From Burkholderiales bacterium JOSHI_001 (GTDB lineage Bacteria; Pseudomonadota; Gammaproteobacteria; Burkholderiales; Burkholderiaceae_C): 64,000 nucleotides of DNA. Of this stretch, positions 42,101-51,016 are shown one piece after another. The stretch is taken from the NCBI GenBank assembly GCA_000244995.1, contig CM001438.1:5188096-5252095 (forward strand), written 5' to 3'. The notes beneath the pieces are model-generated. The model was not told the DNA's origin and searched no databases. It saw only the letters and a list, made by a program, of their open reading frames with translations. Position 1 is the first letter of the stretch, and every line of letters starts with the position of its first letter. The position numbers were made by a program, and so were the translations under genes.

Positions 42101-42686
42101 AGCTCTGGCGCGTGGCCAGCTTGTCGAACAGGCGCTTCAGGTTGGGGTTGTCGCTGCGCCAGTCAATCTGCGGGAAGCGGAAGTCCAGGTAGCCCAGGGC
42201 ACAGCCCACCGCAATGTCGGCCAGCGACAGGTGGGTACCGCCGCACCAGGGCTTGTCGCCCAGGCCCTGGCTCATGGCCTTGATGGCGGCGTTCACGCGC
42301 GACATCTGGCGGTCGATCCAGGCCTGGCTGCGCGCGCCTTCACGCGGGCCCCAGGTCTGTTCCATGCGGGCGCTGATCGACGCGTCCAGCACGCCGTCGG
42401 CCAGCGCTTCCCAGGTGCGCACTTCCACCCGTTCGCGCCCGGTGGACGGGATGAGCTTGCCCACCGGCGACAGCGTGTCCACGTACTCCACGATCACACG
42501 CGAATCGAACACCGCCTCGCCGCCTTCGAGCACCAGGCAGGGCACCTTGCCCAGCGGGTTGCTGGCCAGGATGGCGTCGTTGCCCCAGACGTCTTCGAGA
42601 ACGAACTGGTAATCCAGCTTCTTCTCGGCCAACACCACACGGACCTTGCGGACATAGGGGCTGGTGAGGGAACCGATCAGTTTCAT
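42072..42686 (-). CDS. Glutathione S-transferase family protein
   Basis: 204 residues. A thioredoxin-like N-domain with SPYVRKVRVVLAEKKLDY (Ser/Tyr active-site region), the cis-Pro GKVPCLVL and the glutathione contact FDSRVIVEYVD, then an all-helical C-domain with the capping motif LSLADIAVGCALGYLD. It conjugates or reduces compounds with glutathione in the cytoplasm; the substrate is not predictable. Convergent overlap with the previous gene. Confidence 0.92.
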   Translation of the reverse strand: MKLIGSLTSPYVRKVRVVLAEKKLDYQFVLEDVWGNDAILASNPLGKVPCLVLEGGEAVFDSRVIVEYVDTLSPVGKLIPSTGRERVEVRTWEALADGVLDASISARMEQTWGPREGARSQAWIDRQMSRVNAAIKAMSQGLGDKPWCGGTHLSLADIAVGCALGYLDFRFPQIDWRSDNPNLKRLFDKLATRQSFIDSAPPAA

Positions 42687-42766
42687 GCGGGGCGCTGGAT
42701 GCAGAAGTTGCGAATCATTCTAGCCATGCAAGAGCGGCGCCATGGCCCGCGGGTCGAGGCATATCC

Positions 42767-44047
42767 CTAGACCGGCCAGGTGAAGTTCACGCTGGAAGGC
42801 CGGCCCGGCAGTTGCAACGCGGCTTCTTGCCGCGGTGAACGCGCCAGGACCTGGCCGCCGCGCACCACCAAGAGGCGCTGCGCGCGCAGGCGCAGGGCCT
42901 CCACCGGGCTGCGCGCCTGCAACAACACGAAATCGGCACGGCAACCAGGGGCCAGCCCGTACCCGTGCAAGCCCAGGACGCGCGCATTGTGGGTGGTGAC
43001 CATGTCGTAAGCCTGACGCATGCCGGCCTGCGAGGTCATCTGCGCCACGTGCAGGCCCATGGCGGCCACTTCCAGCATGTCGGCGCTGCCCAGCGAGTAC
43101 CAGGGGTCCATCACGCAGTCGTGGCCGAAACCCACGTTGATGCCGGCGGCCAGCATCTCGGGCACCCGCGTCATGCCCCTGCGCTTGGGGTAGCTGTCGT
43201 GGCGGCCCTGCAGGGTGATGTTGATCAGCGGGTTGGCCACCGCATGCACCTGGGCTTCGGCGATCAGCGGCAGCAGCTTGCTGACGTAGTAGTTGTCCAT
43301 CGAGTGCATGGACGTGAGGTGCGAACCGGTGACGCGCCCGTGCAGGCCCAGGCGCTGGGTGTGCAGGGCCAGGGTCTCGATGTGGCGCGACAACGGGTCG
43401 TCGCTTTCGTCGCAGTGCATGTCCACCGGCAGGCCGCGCTCGGCCGCCAGTTCGCACAGCAGCTTCACGCTGTCAGCGCCTTCCTGCATGCTGCGCTCGA
43501 AGTGCGGGATGCCGCCCACCACGTCCACGCCCAGGTCGAGCGCGCGCTTCAGGTTCGCCATGGCACCCGGGCTGCGCAGCACGCCGTCCTGCGGAAAGGC
43601 CACCAACTGCAGGTCGAGGTAGGGCTTCACCCGTTCACGCACATGCAGCAGGGCCTGCACCGCCAGCAGGCGCTCGTCGCACACGTCCACATGGCTGCGG
43701 ATGGCCAGCAGGCCGCGCGCCACCGCCCAGTCGCAATAGGCCAGCGCGCGTTCCACCAGCGCGTCGAAGGTCAGCTGGGGTTTCAGTTCACCCCACAGCG
43801 CGATGCCCTCGAGCAGGGTGCCGCTCTGGTTGATGCGCGGCAGGCCGTAGGACAGCGTGGCGTCCAGGTGGAAGTGGGCGTCCACGAAGGGCGGGCTGAG
43901 CAGCCAGCCTTCGGCGTCTTCGCGCGGCAGGCCCTCGGGTGCGCTGAGATGGGGCCCCACCGCCGCGATGAGGCCGCCCTGCACCAGCACGTCAATGGGC
44001 GCTCGGCCGTCGGGCAGGGTGGCGTTGGTGACAAGCAGGTCGGCCAT
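42767..44047 (-). CDS. codA: Cytosine deaminase-like amidohydrolase
   Basis: 426 residues. Metal ligands in PPFVDAHFHLD (HxH type), His in IPVDMHCDESDD-like DMHCDE, His in VTGSHLTSMH, and the Asp in NVGFGHDCVMDPW are in the spacing of E. coli-type cytosine deaminase (CodA), an amidohydrolase acting on cytosine and related rings. A related creatinine or isoguanine deaminase activity cannot be excluded. It is transcribed behind a Bug binding-protein gene, 15 bases apart, which suggests uptake and deamination of one imported compound. Confidence 0.8.
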   Translation of the reverse strand: MADLLVTNATLPDGRAPIDVLVQGGLIAAVGPHLSAPEGLPREDAEGWLLSPPFVDAHFHLDATLSYGLPRINQSGTLLEGIALWGELKPQLTFDALVERALAYCDWAVARGLLAIRSHVDVCDERLLAVQALLHVRERVKPYLDLQLVAFPQDGVLRSPGAMANLKRALDLGVDVVGGIPHFERSMQEGADSVKLLCELAAERGLPVDMHCDESDDPLSRHIETLALHTQRLGLHGRVTGSHLTSMHSMDNYYVSKLLPLIAEAQVHAVANPLINITLQGRHDSYPKRRGMTRVPEMLAAGINVGFGHDCVMDPWYSLGSADMLEVAAMGLHVAQMTSQAGMRQAYDMVTTHNARVLGLHGYGLAPGCRADFVLLQARSPVEALRLRAQRLLVVRGGQVLARSPRQEAALQLPGRPSSVNFTWPV

Positions 44048-44062
44048 GGTGGATGAAGGGCT

Positions 44063-45037
44063 TCAGTCGGCCCGGATGCCGCGCGAGGTGATGATGCCGC
44101 CCAGCAGTGCGGTGTCGGCCTTCATGCGGTTGGCCAGGCCTTCGCCCGACGCGCCCACGGCCTGCCAGCCCAGCGCGAACAAGCGGCTGCGCCCTTCGGG
44201 CGAACGCACCACGTCGGCCAGCGCCGCCGACAGCTTGGCCAAGGCCGCCTTGGGAAAGTTCGCCGGCGCCGCCATGGCGTTCCAGATCTCCAGCTCGGCG
44301 CCAGCCACGCCCGCTTCACGCAGGCTGGGCAGTTCCGGCACCAGCGCACTGCGCACCGGCGAAGTGGCGCCGATGGCCTTCAACTTGCCCGCGCGCACCT
44401 GGGCCATGGCCAGGGCCGGCGGCAGCAGCGCCAGTTTCACCTGGCCGGCCAGCAGGGCCGTCACCACCTGCGGGTTGCCGGCAAAAGGCACGTGCAGCGC
44501 GGCGATGCCGGTCTTGGCCTTCAGCAGTTCCATCCCCAGGTGCGCCACGGTGCCATTGCCCGGCGTGCCGTAGTTGCCCTTGTCGCCCAGGGCGCGGGCC
44601 GCGGCCAGCAGTTCCGCCGGCGTGTTGCCGGCCAGGCTGGCGGCGGCCGCCAGCACCAGCGGCGCGGTGCCGATCAGGCCCACGGGCGCGAAGTCGTGCG
44701 CGGGGTCGAAGGGCGTGGCCGGGTTCAGCAATTTCGCGATGCTGAGGTTGCCGTTGATCAGCACGCCCACGGTGTGGTCGTCGCTGGCCTTGGCCACCGC
44801 GTCGGCAGCGATGTTGCCGCTGGCGCCGGCCTTGTTTTCCACCACCACCGCCTGGCCCAGGCGCTGCGACAGGCCGTCGGCCAGGGCGCGGGCAGTCTGG
44901 TCGGGGCTGGAGCCGGGCGGAAAGCCCACCAGGATCTTGAGCGGGCGGCTGGGCCAGGCGGCGCCGGTCTGCGACCAGGCCGCGGGGACCAGCGCCCCAC
45001 TCAGCGCGGCCAACAGGCCGCGGCGTGTCGTGTTCAT
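44063..45037 (-). CDS. Bug/TctC-family periplasmic solute-binding protein
   Basis: 324 residues. The signal peptide is Tat-like or Sec (TTRRGLLAALSGALVPAAWS). Typical Bug blocks follow: WPSRPLKILVGFPPGSSPDQ, LSQRLGQAVVVENKAGASGN, FAPVGLIGTAPLVL, YGTPGNGTVAHLGMELLKAK, HVPFAGNPQVVTALLAGQV. No TctA/B membrane genes are nearby, as is common for this greatly expanded family in Burkholderiales. The ligand is unknown; linkage to the codA-like gene suggests a pyrimidine-like compound. Confidence 0.93.
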   Translation of the reverse strand: MNTTRRGLLAALSGALVPAAWSQTGAAWPSRPLKILVGFPPGSSPDQTARALADGLSQRLGQAVVVENKAGASGNIAADAVAKASDDHTVGVLINGNLSIAKLLNPATPFDPAHDFAPVGLIGTAPLVLAAAASLAGNTPAELLAAARALGDKGNYGTPGNGTVAHLGMELLKAKTGIAALHVPFAGNPQVVTALLAGQVKLALLPPALAMAQVRAGKLKAIGATSPVRSALVPELPSLREAGVAGAELEIWNAMAAPANFPKAALAKLSAALADVVRSPEGRSRLFALGWQAVGASGEGLANRMKADTALLGGIITSRGIRAD

Positions 45038-45106
45038 CGGACAGGCGGGCGGGAGGGGAACAGGCGGCCAGTGTAGGGGCTGGCCCCGGGCCGCGCGCCC
45101 CGCGCT

Positions 45107-47029
45107 TCAGATCTGCACCCGCGTGCCCAGCTCCACCACCGCGTTGTCGGGCAGGCGGAAGAAGGCCGCCACGCCACTGGCATGCCGGCTCATGGCCGCG
45201 AAGAGGTGTTCGCGCCAGCGCGCCAGGCCCGCCCCCGGCAGCGGCACCACGGTTTCCCGGCTGAGGAAGTAGGTGGTCTCGAAGGGCTCGATGCGCAGGC
45301 CCGGCAGGTCCACCAGGGCCAGGGCCTTGGGCACGTCGGGCGTGTTCATGAAGCCGAAGCGCAGGCGCACACGCCAGAACCCCCGGCCCAGCGCCTGCAC
45401 CTGCACGCGCTGGTCCATGGGCACCCAGGGCACCTCGTCGAAGACCACGGTGACGACCAGGTTGCGTTCGTGCAGCACCTGGTTGTGGCGCAGGTTGTGC
45501 AGCAGCGCCTGGGGCACGGTGTCGGGGTTGGCCACCGCGTACACCGCGGTGCGCTCGGCGCGGTGCAGGCCCTGCGTGTCCAGGCTGTCGATGAAGGGCT
45601 GCAGTTCCAGCCCGTCCTGCCGGATGCCGGCCAGCAGGCGCTGGCGGCCATGGGCCCAGGTGGTCATGGCGATGAACAGCAGCAGGCCCAGCGCCAGCGG
45701 GAACCAGCCACCTTCCAGCAGCTTCATGGCGCAGCCGGCCACCAGCACCAGGTCGATCGCCAGGAAGAAGGCGCTGGCGCCCACGGCCAGCAGCGGCGGC
45801 AGCTTCCAGCTGTGGCGCACCACGAAGTAGGTCATCACCGTGGTGATGGCCATGGTGAGCGTGACCGCGATGCCATAGGCCCCGGCCAGCGCCGACGAAC
45901 TGCCGAAGGCCAGCACCGCGCCCACCACGCCCACCAGCAGCACCCAGTTCACCGCCGGCAGGTAGATCTGCCCGGCTTCGCGCGCGGAGGTGTTGCGAAC
46001 CGCCAGGCGCGGCAGGAAGCCCAGTTGCATGGCCTGGCGCGTCATGGAGTAGGCGCCCGAGATGACCGCCTGCGACGCGATGATGGCCGCCGCCGTGGCC
46101 AGCACCAGCGCCGGCAGCAGCCACGCCTGCGGGAACAGGCGGTAAAAGGGGTTTTCCAGCGCGGCGGGCTCGCGCATCAGCAGCGCGCCCTGGCCCAGGT
46201 AGTTCAGCGCCAGCGCCGGCAGCACCAGGCCGGTCCAGGCCCACTGGATGGGCCGGCGGCCGAAGTGGCCCATGTCGGCGTACAGCGCCTCGGCGCCGGT
46301 GAGGGCCAGCACGATGGCGCCCACCGCGACCAACACATGCCAGCCTCGGCCCCCCAGGAAGGCCAGCGCGTGGCGCGGGTCCAGCGCGGCCAGGATGGCC
46401 GGGGTCTGCAGGATCTGCTGCACGCCGGTGAGCGCCAGCACCAGGAACCACAGCACGATGACCGGCCCGAACCAGCGGCCCACCCGGCCGGTGCCGTGGC
46501 GCTGGGCCATGAACAGCCCCACCAGGATCAGCACCGACGCCGGCACCGTCCACGCGGCAAGGCCCGGGGCCATCACCTGCAGGCCCTCCACCGCGCCCAG
46601 CACCGAGATGGCCGGGGTGATGACGCTGTCGCCGTAGAACAGCGTGGCGCCGAACACGCCCAGCAGCAGCAGCGCATGGCGCAGGCGTGGGCGGGCCTTC
46701 ACCGCGTCCGCCGCCAGCGCGGTGAGCGCCAGCGCGCCGCCTTCACCCCGGTTGTCGGCGCGCAGGATGAGGGTGACGTACTTCAGCGTCACCACCAACA
46801 TCAGCGCCCAGAAGATGACCGACACCGCGCCCACCAGGTTGGCCGCATTCAGCGCCACGCCGGTGGCGGGCGCGAACACTTCCTTCAGGGTGTACAGCGG
46901 GCTGGTGCCAATGTCGCCGTACACCACGCCGATGGCGGCCAGGGTCAGCGCGGGCAGGCCCTCGCGGGCATGGGCAGGTGCACGGGCGGGAGCGGACATG
47001 CCGGTGGCAGAAGCGGTGAACAGGGCCAT
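45107..47029 (-). CDS. kup: Kup-type low-affinity potassium uptake protein
   Basis: 640 residues. The family signature [19 protein letters not shown] lies near residue 35, with further hallmarks [20 protein letters not shown] and [20 protein letters not shown]; about 12 membrane helices follow, then a C-terminal cytoplasmic domain ([18 protein letters not shown] at the end). It imports K+ with protons. The start at 47029 is chosen by the family's N-terminal length; MSAPAR ten codons later is an alternative. A short divergent region separates it from the outer-membrane protein gene. Confidence 0.95.
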   Translation of the reverse strand: MALFTASATGMSAPARAPAHAREGLPALTLAAIGVVYGDIGTSPLYTLKEVFAPATGVALNAANLVGAVSVIFWALMLVVTLKYVTLILRADNRGEGGALALTALAADAVKARPRLRHALLLLGVFGATLFYGDSVITPAISVLGAVEGLQVMAPGLAAWTVPASVLILVGLFMAQRHGTGRVGRWFGPVIVLWFLVLALTGVQQILQTPAILAALDPRHALAFLGGRGWHVLVAVGAIVLALTGAEALYADMGHFGRRPIQWAWTGLVLPALALNYLGQGALLMREPAALENPFYRLFPQAWLLPALVLATAAAIIASQAVISGAYSMTRQAMQLGFLPRLAVRNTSAREAGQIYLPAVNWVLLVGVVGAVLAFGSSSALAGAYGIAVTLTMAITTVMTYFVVRHSWKLPPLLAVGASAFFLAIDLVLVAGCAMKLLEGGWFPLALGLLLFIAMTTWAHGRQRLLAGIRQDGLELQPFIDSLDTQGLHRAERTAVYAVANPDTVPQALLHNLRHNQVLHERNLVVTVVFDEVPWVPMDQRVQVQALGRGFWRVRLRFGFMNTPDVPKALALVDLPGLRIEPFETTYFLSRETVVPLPGAGLARWREHLFAAMSRHASGVAAFFRLPDNAVVELGTRVQI

Positions 47030-47169
47030 GGCGTGAGTGGCGGATGAACAGGGCGCCAGGGTGCGGTCAGGGACATCAGGAACGCATAAGCAAGCCCTGC
47101 CAGACCACCCCAACCGCGGCAAGGCCGTGCAGGTTCTACAGTTGGGCCTGCTTGGACGACACCCCCACC

Positions 47170-48294
47170 ATGAGCTTTCACCGCGACTTGGCACTGGCCC
47201 TGACGGGCACCCTGTTGGCCTTGGCGCTGCCCGCCGCGTCGGCCCGCAGCTTCCAGGCCGAGGGCGCCGACACCGGCGCGGGCCTGGGCGCACGCTATGT
47301 GGCCCAGGGCGGCACCGGCGTGGCCACCAGCGACGACGTGCACGCGCTCTACTTCAATCCGGCCGGCCTGGTGGGCGTGCAGGGCTTCGAGCTGTCGGTG
47401 TCGCGGCAATTGAACCAGCGGCTGCGGCCGATCAACTTCCTGGGGGCCGCCTGGCGGCTGCCACTGCCGCAGGCCTTGGGCTGGAAGGCCACCGCGGCCG
47501 CCGCCTTCTACCCGCGCATCCACGCCCGCGCCAGCGGCGCCTTCGACGACAGCGACTTCGAAAGCCTGTTCCTGCGCTACCTGCTGCCGGGCATTGACGG
47601 CACCTTTGATGGCGACGTGAACACCAAGACCAAGTCCTGGCGCCTGGGCCTGGGCCTGGCGCCCTTGCAGGATTCACCGTGGTCGGGCGGGCTGTACCTG
47701 GAACGCATCGACTGCCGCAGCGACTTCTGCGGTGTGCACGCCACGTCCAATGGCTTCACCACCAGTTCCACCGGCGCCAAAGCCACCGGCGTGGGCGCCG
47801 GCCTGCGCTACCGTTGGGACGAAGGCCTGAGCTTCGGTGCCAGCCTCAGCGACCTGCGCACGCGGCTGTCCATTCAATCCACCACCACCGACAACGCCGG
47901 CACCCGCAGCAGCGTGGTGGACGGCAACTTCCCGCGCAAGCTGGTCCTGGGCGCGGCCTGGCGCTGGCGTGCCGACACCACCGCCGCCGCCGACTTCGAG
48001 GTGATGAAGGGCCGCTACGGCCAGAGCAGCATCGACCTGCGGGTGCTGCGCCTGGGGCTGGAGCAGCGCCGCGGCCCCTGGGCCTGGCGCGGCGGCGCGG
48101 TGCTGCCGCTGAAGATCGATTCCAGCAACACCGGCCGGCTGCACGCACCCTTCCCCTTCGCCCCCACGCTGGGCGGGGGCTGGCGCGGCGCGCACCTGAA
48201 GGTGGACCTGGCCATTTATGTGCACGCGGTGATGAGCATGCACAAGGACCGCGCCAGCCCGGCGGCGGACCTGAGCCTGTCGCTGGACTACTGA
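47170..48294 (+). CDS. Outer-membrane beta-barrel protein, FadL/OmpP1-like
   Basis: 374 residues. The signal peptide ends LALPAASA. The mature N-terminus [29 protein letters not shown] is the FadL-type NPAGL block (GxA...ALYFNPAGL), followed by alternating aromatic and polar strands, and ends in YxLSLDY with a terminal aromatic residue as needed for barrel insertion. FadL proteins let hydrophobic compounds such as fatty acids or aromatics through the outer membrane. Two Cys (IDCRSDFCG) are in an extracellular-loop position. It stands alone between kup and a convergent lipoprotein gene. Confidence 0.8.
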   Translation: MSFHRDLALALTGTLLALALPAASARSFQAEGADTGAGLGARYVAQGGTGVATSDDVHALYFNPAGLVGVQGFELSVSRQLNQRLRPINFLGAAWRLPLPQALGWKATAAAAFYPRIHARASGAFDDSDFESLFLRYLLPGIDGTFDGDVNTKTKSWRLGLGLAPLQDSPWSGGLYLERIDCRSDFCGVHATSNGFTTSSTGAKATGVGAGLRYRWDEGLSFGASLSDLRTRLSIQSTTTDNAGTRSSVVDGNFPRKLVLGAAWRWRADTTAAADFEVMKGRYGQSSIDLRVLRLGLEQRRGPWAWRGGAVLPLKIDSSNTGRLHAPFPFAPTLGGGWRGAHLKVDLAIYVHAVMSMHKDRASPAADLSLSLDY

Positions 48295-48332
48295 GCCGCG
48301 CCCACGCAGTCGGGGCCCCTGCAAGACGGCCC

Positions 48333-50126
48333 TCAGTTCAAGGCCGGATGGCGCAGAAGCAGGATTCGGGTGGATTCGTTGCGGGCCGGATGGTCGATGC
48401 GGTCGCGCACCGCCAATTGGCCGGCGGGGCCAGCGACCAGGATGCGGCGCGAGAGCCCTGTGTCGGCGGGCGCATGCAGCCTGGCCAGCAAGGTGCTTTG
48501 GCTGGCATCGGCCACCAGCAGGTCAAATGCCGAGCCAAAGGTTTCCGTGATGCAGGCCAGCTTGGGCGCGGCCAGTGGCCAGCACTCGGCCGCGCCGTTG
48601 ATCTGACCCATTGGTGACAGGCTGTCCTCGGCATACAGGCGGTTGCCCAGCACCAGCCCGTTGGCACTGCGCAGGATGGACCGCAGGTAGAACTGCGGCA
48701 CTGCGCCGGGCTGGACCTGGCGCTCGGCCACACCGTCGGCCAGCACTTCGATGCGTCGCAGGCCGAATTCAGTGGTCTCGTTGTTGAAGCCGTACATCCA
48801 CTGGCCATTGGTGCCGAACACGATCGCGTTGGACCCGGTGTGGCCCGCGGTGCGTTGCGGCATGGGCTGCAGGTTGCGCACCAGGAGCACACCCGCGTGG
48901 CGCGGGCTGATGCCGGTGTAGGCCAGCGACAGGGCCACCACTTGCGGGTCCACGGGGGAGGCCGCCAGGGATTCGGTGACGTAGGGCCCAAAGCCGGAAT
49001 CGGCCGGAAGCCGCATGCGGCCCAATTCGGTGAGCCCGGGCAATGCCAGGCGCAGCAACTCGCTGCTGCCATCCAAGGCCACGTAGAGCGATGCGCCATC
49101 GGCGGCCAGTGCCATCACACCGGGCTCGGAGCCCACCGCGGCAGAGTAGCTGACGGCTCCGCTGGCGGCATCAATCACCGCAATGCGGTTTCCTTGTGCC
49201 AGCACGCTGCCGGGCACACTGGCGTAATAGCGTCCGCGCGCAGCGTCGTACACCAGGTCCCGGTTGGTGATGTCCAGCGACTGGATTTGGTTGATGGCGT
49301 TGACATCCAGCGGGTCGGCCCCGCCGATGCGAGCCGACGCCAAGGCCAGTGTGTAGGGCGCAAAGACATCGCGCCCCTCTGACCCCAGCGAGCGCACCTG
49401 CTCACGCACATAGCCCAGTCCCTTGACCAGCCAGTCGTCCGCCACCGCGCTGGCCTGCAGGTTGGCGCTGCCGCGCTTGGACGGGATCACCGTGACCAGC
49501 AACTCGTCGCGGATGTGCAGTGCCTCGACCGGGCCGTTCGGACCCGCAACCGTTTCGTAGCCCACCATGGTCTGGCGGAACTGGAATTCAAAGCTCTCGT
49601 TGACGCCGTCGCCATCCACGTCACGCCCGAAGTCGCCGCTGCGGAACTGCACCCGTGTGCTGCCAATGGCATGGAAAGGGCTGGGGTACTGCGTGATCTC
49701 GCCAATGATGGCAATGGCGCCGGCCGGCAATAGCGTGTTGGCCAGGCTGCTCATCACCCAGCCGGTCGCATCCAACCGAAAAGTGGTGGTCTCAGACACC
49801 CGTCCGTCTTCGGTTTCCACCACCTGCAGGCTGTTGAGCCCCGGTGTGGATTCGATCCGGGTGCCGCCCAGGCGATTGCCGCTGTCGTCCAGGCGGTTGT
49901 AGTCCCATTGCCCGGCGGCCGCGGTGGGAAAGAAGTCCGCCGGCCCCAGCGCCATGCGCGCTGCGGTGGGATTGTCGTCGCGCACCACCGTGGCCTGGGG
50001 CTGGCGCGGGCCGTTGTCAACCACGGGCGGGGTGTCGCCGGAGCCGCCCCCGCCCCCGCAAGCCACCAGTGCCAACAGCCACGCGACCGACAGCAGTCCC
50101 TTGACATGGGTATGACGCAACACCAT
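48333..50126 (-). CDS. Lipoprotein with beta-propeller domain, function unknown
   Basis: 597 residues from the ATG at 50126 behind GGAGGAG. The lipobox LVAC (Cys about 23) is followed by a Gly-rich tether. Residues about 60-230 are a beta-rich domain (FFPTAAAGQWDYNRLDDSGN...TTFRLDATGW). From about 260 a YVTN-like propeller follows (DLVYDAARGRYYASVPGSV, IAVIDAASGAVSYSAAVGSE, MALAADGASLYVALDGSSEL). It is probably anchored in the outer membrane facing the periplasm or the surface. The fold resembles that of the propeller protein at 29572 only in general blade pattern. Monocistronic; no function is suggested by the neighbours. Confidence 0.75.
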   Translation of the reverse strand: MVLRHTHVKGLLSVAWLLALVACGGGGGSGDTPPVVDNGPRQPQATVVRDDNPTAARMALGPADFFPTAAAGQWDYNRLDDSGNRLGGTRIESTPGLNSLQVVETEDGRVSETTTFRLDATGWVMSSLANTLLPAGAIAIIGEITQYPSPFHAIGSTRVQFRSGDFGRDVDGDGVNESFEFQFRQTMVGYETVAGPNGPVEALHIRDELLVTVIPSKRGSANLQASAVADDWLVKGLGYVREQVRSLGSEGRDVFAPYTLALASARIGGADPLDVNAINQIQSLDITNRDLVYDAARGRYYASVPGSVLAQGNRIAVIDAASGAVSYSAAVGSEPGVMALAADGASLYVALDGSSELLRLALPGLTELGRMRLPADSGFGPYVTESLAASPVDPQVVALSLAYTGISPRHAGVLLVRNLQPMPQRTAGHTGSNAIVFGTNGQWMYGFNNETTEFGLRRIEVLADGVAERQVQPGAVPQFYLRSILRSANGLVLGNRLYAEDSLSPMGQINGAAECWPLAAPKLACITETFGSAFDLLVADASQSTLLARLHAPADTGLSRRILVAGPAGQLAVRDRIDHPARNESTRILLLRHPALN

Positions 50127-50314
50127 CGCTCCTCCGCATTGGGCCCTGTCCAAACCACTCGGCGGCGGGCCTCGTGCCATTGTGCTGGTTTGTGCGGGCA
50201 AGAAGTCCAGCACGCACCCCCCGTTGAAGTGTCTGCGGATGAACATCATCAACTCTGACCGCGGTCAACCGGCGGTGTCGATGCCTGCACCGCCCTTCAA
50301 ATCGCCGCACCGGC

Positions 50315-51016
50315 CTAGTGTCCTGGCCCTTCGCCCAAGCGATACCCCACCCCGGGCTCGGTCAGCAGGCACCGCGGGTCGCTGGGGTCCGCTTCCAGCT
50401 TGGCGCGCAACTGGCCCATGTACAGGCGCAGGTAATGGGTCTGCTCCACGCAGTCGGCGCCCCACACGTCGGCCAGCAACTGGCGGTGCGTGACCACCTG
50501 GCCGGCGCTGCGTGCCAGGCGGGCCAGCAGCTTGAATTCGGTGGGCGTCAAGTGCACGGGCGCGCCGTCGCGCAGCACACGGTGGCCTGGCAGGTCGATC
50601 TCCAGCGCGCCCAGGCGGTAGTGCGTCACCGGCGCCAGGCGGTGCGTGCCGCGGTGGCGCAAGGCCACGCGCATGCGCGCCAGCAGCTCACCGATGGCAA
50701 AAGGCTTCACCAGGTAGTCGTCCGCACCGGCGTCCAGCAGGCCGATCTTCTGCGCATCACCGCTGCGGGCCGACAGCACCAGCACCGGCGTGGCCTGCTC
50801 GCGCCGCAGCCCGGCCAGCAGTTGCGCGCCGTCGCCATCGGGCAGGCCCAGGTCCAGCAGCACCAGGTCCACCGCGCGCGCGGCATGCGCCAGCAGGGCC
50901 TGGGCGTCGGCCAGGCTGGCCGCGGCCAGCACCTCATAGCCTTCCACTTCCAGGGCCTGGCGCAGGGTGGCGCGCAGGTCGCGGTCGTCTTCCACCAGCA
51001 GCACCTGCAGGCTCAT
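50315..51016 (-). CDS. kdpE: KdpE-like response regulator (OmpR family)
   Basis: 233 residues. Receiver with VEDDRDL, phospho-Asp in VLLDLGLPDGDG, Thr/Ser in LSARSGDAQK and Lys in DYLVKPFAIGELLAR, then a winged-helix domain (LTPTEFKLLARLARSAGQVV, WGADCVEQTHYLRLYMGQLR). The HYLRLYMGQLR block is typical of KdpE. The start overlaps the kinase stop (ATGA). No kdpFABC operon is within the window; kup lies four genes away. Confidence 0.88.
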   Translation of the reverse strand: MSLQVLLVEDDRDLRATLRQALEVEGYEVLAAASLADAQALLAHAARAVDLVLLDLGLPDGDGAQLLAGLRREQATPVLVLSARSGDAQKIGLLDAGADDYLVKPFAIGELLARMRVALRHRGTHRLAPVTHYRLGALEIDLPGHRVLRDGAPVHLTPTEFKLLARLARSAGQVVTHRQLLADVWGADCVEQTHYLRLYMGQLRAKLEADPSDPRCLLTEPGVGYRLGEGPGH

